A stretch of DNA of 11,148 nucleotides, from positions 1-11,148 of the forward strand of contig CAAFFR010000031.1 of assembly GCA_900762245.1 (NCBI GenBank), in the 5' to 3' direction. This stretch comes from an uncultured Oscillospiraceae bacterium (GTDB lineage Bacteria; Bacillota_A; Clostridia; Oscillospirales; Oscillospiraceae). Made by a program: the position numbers and the translations under genes. The notes beneath the pieces are model-generated. The model saw only the letters and a program-made list of their open reading frames with translations. It was not told where the DNA came from and searched no databases. This document shows positions 10,138-11,148 of the stretch, piece by piece. Position 1 is the first letter of the stretch. Every line of letters begins with the position of its first letter.

Positions 10138-10482
10138 TTGCTGTGGTATTTTGCGGTGGGAGCGCTGGCTGCGTTTGGTGCATTGTGCGCGATTTTAACG
10201 GTGCTGGGCTGGCTGCTTCCGGCGGGAAAAGGCTGCGCAATTGTTTGTTTCGGACAGCCGGATGAAGAAATCTTAGCCAGATCAAAGTGGCTCCGGGAGA
10301 TGGGGTTTTTGCCGCTTCCGCTGATTATAGTGGAAGGAACAGGGAAAAGATTGCCAGGAGTGGAATATTGCAGCCGGGAGGAACTGGTTTTTCGGCTGGA
10401 ACGGGAGAGAATCGGAATTCATGGAACAGGAAATGGAAATTCTGCAGGGCACCATCAGTGCGGTGGTGTACCAGAATTATGA
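10138..10482 (+). CDS. Unrecognised small protein with one N-terminal membrane helix
   Basis: I do not recognise this family. From the TTG at 10138 it is 114 residues. A hydrophobic helix covers residues 3-27, followed by a soluble part with a strand-helix-strand look (GCAIVCF, then DEEILARSKWLREMG, then PLIIVE) and a charged segment SREELVFRLERER. The helix-first, no-cleavage-site layout suggests a membrane-anchored cytoplasmic domain. Start choice: GAGGTGAT at 10126-10133 matches the 16S anti-SD at eight bases and overlaps the GTG at 10129 and the ATG at 10132, so neither can use it. The TTG lies four bases after it, which is good spacing. If the ATG is used, the protein is two residues longer. 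The last 20 residues overlap recD2 in another frame and look low in structure, rich in Gly, His and Asn. The gene is probably co-transcribed with recD2. Confidence 0.7.
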   Translation: MLWYFAVGALAAFGALCAILTVLGWLLPAGKGCAIVCFGQPDEEILARSKWLREMGFLPLPLIIVEGTGKRLPGVEYCSREELVFRLERERIGIHGTGNGNSAGHHQCGGVPEL

Positions 10483-11148
10483 AAACGGTTATTCGGTGCT
10501 GCGGCTGAATGTGGGCGGCGGTCAGATGGTGACGGTGGTAGGCACCATCCCGCTGCCTGCTGTGGGCGAACGGCTCATGGTCACGGGAAAATGGAGCAAT
10601 CACAGCAGCTACGGGCGGCAGTTTGAGGCGGAATTTTTGGAGCGCCTCATGCCACAGACCTCTATGGAAATCCTGAGCTATCTTTCCAGCCGGGTGGTCA
10701 AGGGCATCGGTCCCCGGTCCGCAGCCCGGATCGTGGAGCATTTCGGCGATCAGACCCTGCTGATCATGGAACGGGAGCCGGAACGGCTGGCGGAGGTTTC
10801 GGGTATTTCGGAAAAACGGGCCCGGGCTATCGGTGAGGAGTTTAAGCTCCAGGTTGGTATGCGGCAGCTGATGGAATTTTTTGCCCTGCATCACCTACCT
10901 GCGGAGCTGGCGGTGCGTACTTATAAAATATACGGTGACAGCACCGTGGAGCTGTTGTACGATGATCCCTACCTGCTGATGGATGAAGGACTGGAAGCTC
11001 CCTTCGGTGCAGTGGACCGGTTTGCTATCGAACTGGGCGTTGCCGCGGATGACCCCCGGCGGGTGGAGGCAGGCATCCTCTTTGAACTGGCCTACAACCT
11101 GAATGCCGGCCACAGCTTCCTGCCGGAGGGAAAACTGATTCCCGCCAC
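10421..11148 (+). CDS. recD2: RecD2-type ATP-dependent DNA helicase, N-terminal part
   Basis: 5'-3' SF1B helicase of the RecD2 (RecD/TraA) family, which works outside RecBCD in DNA repair. The first 242 codons are present and the frame runs off the right edge; full-length members have about 720-750 residues. The N-terminal domain shows ISAVVYQNYENGYSVLRL, then VVGTIPLPAVGERLMVTGKW and HSSYGRQFEAEF, all hallmarks of the RecD2 N-terminus. Tandem helix-hairpin-helix motifs follow (VVKGIGPRSAARIVEHFG and LAEVSGISEKRARAIGEEF, about residues 92-145). Walker motifs lie beyond the window. The ATG at 10421 is used because conserved sequence starts within ten residues; the ATG at 10433 is also possible. 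The ribosome binding site is weak (GGGAG, 13 bases upstream), and the start lies within the preceding gene, so coupling is likely. Confidence 0.95.
   Translation, partial: MEQEMEILQGTISAVVYQNYENGYSVLRLNVGGGQMVTVVGTIPLPAVGERLMVTGKWSNHSSYGRQFEAEFLERLMPQTSMEILSYLSSRVVKGIGPRSAARIVEHFGDQTLLIMEREPERLAEVSGISEKRARAIGEEFKLQVGMRQLMEFFALHHLPAELAVRTYKIYGDSTVELLYDDPYLLMDEGLEAPFGAVDRFAIELGVAADDPRRVEAGILFELAYNLNAGHSFLPEGKLIPA

Noticed and set aside
10325..10894. A 189-codon minus-strand frame opposite recD2
   Set aside because: No similarity to a known family, and it overlaps the conserved RecD2 N-terminal and helix-hairpin-helix region on the other strand.

Overview
The window is a piece of a low-to-moderate GC Gram-positive chromosome, most likely an anaerobic clostridium of the Oscillospirales type. 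The basis is Firmicutes-style AGGAGG ribosome binding sites, consensus sigma-A promoters in AT-rich gaps between GC-richer genes, the order atpZ-I-B-E-F-H-A-G-D-C, the DUF177-rpmF pair, a RecD2-type helicase, and TGTCATTGCGAG-type dispersed repeats. The taxonomic placement is inference.

Layout. Positions 1-1284 (minus strand) hold der, the double-GTPase ribosome assembly factor, cut just before its C-terminus by the window edge. A gap with an inverted-repeat element and a terminator follows. Then comes the minus-strand pair DUF177 (yceD)-rpmF, expressed from a perfect TTGACA-N17-TATAAT promoter. Positions 2486-9872 hold a complete ten-gene F-type ATP synthase operon on the minus strand. It starts at a good sigma-A promoter near 9922-9950 and ends in a strong GC hairpin just after atpC. 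A divergent intergenic region of about 265 bp separates it from two plus-strand genes: a small one-TM protein I do not recognise, and recD2, which runs off the right edge.

How the genes work together. AtpZ and AtpI are accessory membrane proteins, thought to act in c-ring assembly and cation handling. a, b and c form the membrane motor, delta and b the stator, and alpha, beta, gamma and epsilon the catalytic head. The c subunit carries a two-carboxylate sodium-binding signature (E33, E66, T67, T68, Y71), so the enzyme is probably Na+-coupled. der, rpmF and DUF177 serve ribosome biogenesis.

Most of the window is ordinary housekeeping DNA, and I see no new defence or mobile system. The points worth a second look are the Na+ motif in AtpE, an apparent insertion of about 60 residues in AtpB between the essential Arg and the C-terminal helix, two copies of a miniature inverted-repeat element (one inside the atp operon between atpG and atpD), and the long overlap between the unknown small gene and recD2.
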